Of a stretch of DNA of 64,000 nucleotides, positions 61,185-64,000 are shown in pieces. The stretch is taken from contig NZ_LT906468.1 in NCBI RefSeq assembly GCF_900187125.1, forward strand, positions 3,534,001 to 3,598,000, given 5' to 3'. How positions within the stretch are numbered: position 1 is the stretch's first letter; every line of letters starts with the position of its first letter. The position numbers were made by a program, and so were the translations under genes. The notes beneath the pieces are model-generated. The model was not told the origin of the DNA, ran no database searches, and saw only the letters and a list, made by a program, of their open reading frames with translations. Source of the DNA: Sphingobacterium mizutaii (GTDB lineage: Bacteria > Bacteroidota > Bacteroidia > Sphingobacteriales > Sphingobacteriaceae).

Positions 61185-64000
61185 TTATAAGCTAAATCTT
61201 ACACTACCTCCAATGGTTCTCGGTGTTGGACTGAATCCAAACTCCAATCCCCTTGCATTACTGATACCTAACAAGTTTTGTTCTGGATCAAGGTGTGGGA
61301 AGTTTGGAGCATAGGTCAACAAGTTCCGACCATATACCGAAATATTTACTCCTTTAATAAAATTCTGTCCTTCCAACCATTTTGTTGGCAACTTATAGGA
61401 AATGTTAGCCTCTCTCAGTTTTACAAAAGTTCCATCCAATACATATCCTTCCCAGGCTACATATTTACCTTGTAAGCTATAGTATTGTTGAGCAGAAACG
61501 TAGGTAGTATTTGGTGAACCATTTTCTAATACACCTTCGAAAATATATGGCTTAGTCACATTTCCTGAACCATCAATACGTTCAAATTCCGCTGTTTCTT
61601 CAGCTACCCCTTGGATTCTTAAATCCCCAATGGTCCTTGACATCACATCACCTTTATATTTGAAATCTACTAAGAAGGATAAGGTAAAGTCCTTATAGTT
61701 AAAGTCATTGGTCCATCCTAAATTAAATTTAGGGTTAGGATTTCCTACTTTTTGAACACTGGTTGTTGGTTTTGGTAATCCATTGGCATTAATAATCATT
61801 CGGCCTTGATCATCTCTTTGATACGCATTTGACCAAATCTGTCCATATTCTTGTCCTGCCACCAATCTAATATTCGGAGAGGTAAATCCACCAATGGAGA
61901 TATTACTTACTCCTGGTGCCAATTCCTCCACTATAGATTTGAATTTGGTAAAGTTAAATCCTGATCTCCAAGTGAAGTTTTCTTTCTGAACTGGCACTAA
62001 ATTCAACATCAACTCGATACCTTTGGTCGATAAACTACCCGCGTTGGTCACCATTGAAGTAAAACCTGATGAAGAAGGTGCAGGTACTGCAAAGATTAAG
62101 TTACGGGTATCTCTTTCATACACCGATCCCTCAAAGCTGATCCTACCATTGTACAAAGACAAATCTAATCCCAATTCATACTCTCTTGTAAACTCTGGTC
62201 TTAAGTCATTATTTCCAGCGCTATTATTCAAGGTATAGCCTGCTAGTCCATTATATGGAAAACTTACCAAAGTGGAAACGAAACCATCTGAAGCACTTGC
62301 TCTACCGAAATAGGTATTGGTAGCATAAGGTTCTGTTCCTTTACCTACTTCACCCACATTGGCACGAACTTTTGCCATGGTCAATACATTTGATTTTAGA
62401 CTTGGAAATGCATCAGTCAGCACTAAACTCACAGCTGCTGCCGGATAAAAGATGGATTGATTTCCTTTGGATAATGTTGAAGAAAAGTCATTCCTAGCCT
62501 TTACGTTCAAGGATAAATAAGATTTATAATCCATTACCACGTCGGCAAATACCCCAACTTGTCTGTTTTGATTGATGTTTCCTGAAGTATTAAAAGTCAA
62601 GAAGTTACTTTGGTTATCAAAATTTGGCAATACAATACCTAAACCAGTAGATTGTAGCGTATTTCTATTATTTGCAATAATTTCATTACCTACTGTAGCA
62701 ATCAAGTTCCAATTTTCAAACACCTTCTTATTTGCAGTCACTGTGAAATAAGAGTTGATATTTTTCATTGAAACATTGCGATCCTGTACCCCACCTGCTC
62801 CAGCTGAACTTGTATTACCATTACTGCGGATTCCTTTATTATCAAATCCTTTAGATACCATACTGAAAACATCGGCACCTACTTTTAAATCGGCTGTTAA
62901 CCAATCTAAGAAATCATATTTCAAGTTAATGTTACCGTAGAAGCGGTTAACCTCATTGTTATTTCTAATATTTTCAATCGACCAGTATGGATGATCCTCC
63001 GGCGCAAACCATAATTGGTTACCTTCCGCATCTTTAAATGGCATATTGGTCAAATCATAACTTCTTGGTGTATAAATACCCCTCCAAAGTGGATTGGCAC
63101 CTTGGTTACCAGCTTGTGTACGATTTGAAACGTTATTCACATAAGAAAATGAAGTACCAACTTTAAATTTATCGGTTAGGTCAGTAGAAGCATTTACGGA
63201 AATATTATTTCTAGTAAGCTTATTGCTTGGAAGGAGACCTGTTTCTACAGTATATCCATAAGATACACGATAGTCATATTTTTCTCCAGAACCTGTAAAA
63301 CTTAAATCGTTTACAGAACTTACAGAGTTTTGAAGGATATCATTGATATTATCTGGATAGGCTTGCAAATTCTCTTTATCGCCAAACCAGTTGGTCACCT
63401 CTTGTCCAGCTATCTTTGGTCCCCAAGATCCTGTTACGGAATTATTATAGTTTCCGTTACTACCTTGCGCATATTCATTTTGGAAAGCTGGCATTCGGGA
63501 AACCATACCAACACCAGTATTTGTTCCTACTGATATCTGATTTTTAATCCCTTTTTTTGCTTTCTTCGTCGTAATCAAGATTACCCCAGACGCTGCTCTA
63601 GAACCATACAGTACAGTAGCGGCAGCACCCTTAAGAACACTCATGGATTCAATATCCTGCGGGTTGATATCCGAAATACGGCTTGAATTTACAACCCCAG
63701 AGTTTACTGAGTTACCCCCACCTGAATTGTCCAAAGGAATACCATCTACCACATATAAGGGTTGGTTACTTCCAGTGAACGTCGAAAATCCCCTGATGGT
63801 AATATTTGACCCCGCAAATCCACCACCCGAACCACTTACTTGAACACCTGATAACCTACCCGCCAAAGCATTGGTAACATCCGGAGTTGGTGATTTCGAT
63901 AATTCGTCCGCTTTGACTTCAGCTACCCCATATCCCAAAGTCTTACGGTCACGTTTAATACCAAATGAAGTGACAACTACCTCTTCAATATCTGTTGAGG
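61185..64000 (-). CDS. SusC/RagA-type TonB-dependent receptor, 5' truncated by window edge
   Basis: The minus-strand frame is open from the stop at 61185 to the last base of the window, so the real start lies beyond; ATG- or TTG-like codons near 63938 are internal. The visible 938 residues start in the SusC linker ('EEVVVTSFGIKRDRKTLGYG') and contain the plug ('ALAGRLSGVQVSGSG', 'QPLYVVDGIPLDN', 'ESMSVLKGAAATVLYGSRAASGVILITTKK' in parts). A 22-strand-type barrel follows, ending 'GGSVRFSL'. It imports its substrate with the adjacent SusD. Whether an STN or other signalling domain is present upstream cannot be seen. Confidence 0.95.
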   Translation of the reverse strand, partial: STDIEEVVVTSFGIKRDRKTLGYGVAEVKADELSKSPTPDVTNALAGRLSGVQVSGSGGGFAGSNITIRGFSTFTGSNQPLYVVDGIPLDNSGGGNSVNSGVVNSSRISDINPQDIESMSVLKGAAATVLYGSRAASGVILITTKKAKKGIKNQISVGTNTGVGMVSRMPAFQNEYAQGSNGNYNNSVTGSWGPKIAGQEVTNWFGDKENLQAYPDNINDILQNSVSSVNDLSFTGSGEKYDYRVSYGYTVETGLLPSNKLTRNNISVNASTDLTDKFKVGTSFSYVNNVSNRTQAGNQGANPLWRGIYTPRSYDLTNMPFKDAEGNQLWFAPEDHPYWSIENIRNNNEVNRFYGNINLKYDFLDWLTADLKVGADVFSMVSKGFDNKGIRSNGNTSSAGAGGVQDRNVSMKNINSYFTVTANKKVFENWNLIATVGNEIIANNRNTLQSTGLGIVLPNFDNQSNFLTFNTSGNINQNRQVGVFADVVMDYKSYLSLNVKARNDFSSTLSKGNQSIFYPAAAVSLVLTDAFPSLKSNVLTMAKVRANVGEVGKGTEPYATNTYFGRASASDGFVSTLVSFPYNGLAGYTLNNSAGNNDLRPEFTREYELGLDLSLYNGRISFEGSVYERDTRNLIFAVPAPSSSGFTSMVTNAGSLSTKGIELMLNLVPVQKENFTWRSGFNFTKFKSIVEELAPGVSNISIGGFTSPNIRLVAGQEYGQIWSNAYQRDDQGRMIINANGLPKPTTSVQKVGNPNPKFNLGWTNDFNYKDFTLSFLVDFKYKGDVMSRTIGDLRIQGVAEETAEFERIDGSGNVTKPYIFEGVLENGSPNTTYVSAQQYYSLQGKYVAWEGYVLDGTFVKLREANISYKLPTKWLEGQNFIKGVNISVYGRNLLTYAPNFPHLDPEQNLLGISNARGLEFGFSPTPRTIGGSVRFSL

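Overview
The window is about 64 kb of moderately AT-rich chromosome from a member of the Bacteroidota, most likely family Sphingobacteriaceae (Sphingobacterium or a close relative). This rests on two SusC/SusD outer-membrane import pairs, a FecI/FecR cascade, Bacteroidota-type promoters (TTG/TTTG, 19-20 nt, TAnnTTTG), many genes led by lipoprotein or '...AQ' signal peptides, a Bacteroidota-type trigger factor, and phylum-specific families (DUF4252, DUF3943, DUF1599, BT_3928-like, DUF4369-TlpA). No phage, integrase, transposase or CRISPR array was seen, and genus is not proven.

Layout. 1-9.4 kb holds a MATE exporter end, a 2-oxoacid dehydrogenase E2, CinA, and a cell-envelope block in which LptD diverges from two tandem amidases and an MCE/MlaD-like protein. 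9.6-23.7 kb is one long + strand cluster: ECF sigma, FecR anti-sigma, an STN-containing SusC receptor, SusD, a DUF1735/discoidin lipoprotein, three DUF4369/TlpA-type paralogues (the middle one without its thioredoxin domain), a trypsin-like protease split by a frameshift, and a thioredoxin-like protein. 23.8-29.1 kb (minus strand) holds an S9 peptidase and a small regulon of CreD, a Coq4-like protein, a winged-helix regulator and a membrane protein; an identical palindrome precedes both halves of it. 29.1-32.1 kb is loosely coding: a long orphan hairpin, tRNA-Leu(UAG), trigger factor and about 1 kb of tandem and dispersed repeats.

32.1-48 kb is mostly housekeeping: a DUF3943 membrane protein, a secreted duplicated-domain protein, CysM/CysE, a three-gene DUF4269 / HipA-like kinase / DUF3037 set, DUF1599, a DoxX-like protein, shikimate kinase, a GDPD lipoprotein, a beta-barrel, an acetate/succinate CoA-transferase, an AraC regulator with a DUF1080 lipoprotein, ribosomal protein S20, a TrmH-type methyltransferase and SucD. 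47.8-50 kb is an ECF sigma / anti-sigma / two DUF4252 operon. 50.2-53.6 kb has DinB, a CocE/S15 hydrolase and a TraB/GumN protein. 53.7-64 kb (minus strand) reads SusC, SusD, S10 carboxypeptidase, TPR-gluzincin protein, PutP, which looks like a peptide or proline acquisition locus; its SusC gene runs off the right edge.

The best candidates for undescribed biology are the sigma-controlled SusCD/thioredoxin/protease cluster, the palindrome-linked CreD/Coq4-like regulon, the nucleotidyltransferase-like/HipA-like/DUF3037 trio, and the peptide-utilisation locus. No computation could be run, so family names rest on motif recognition and context.
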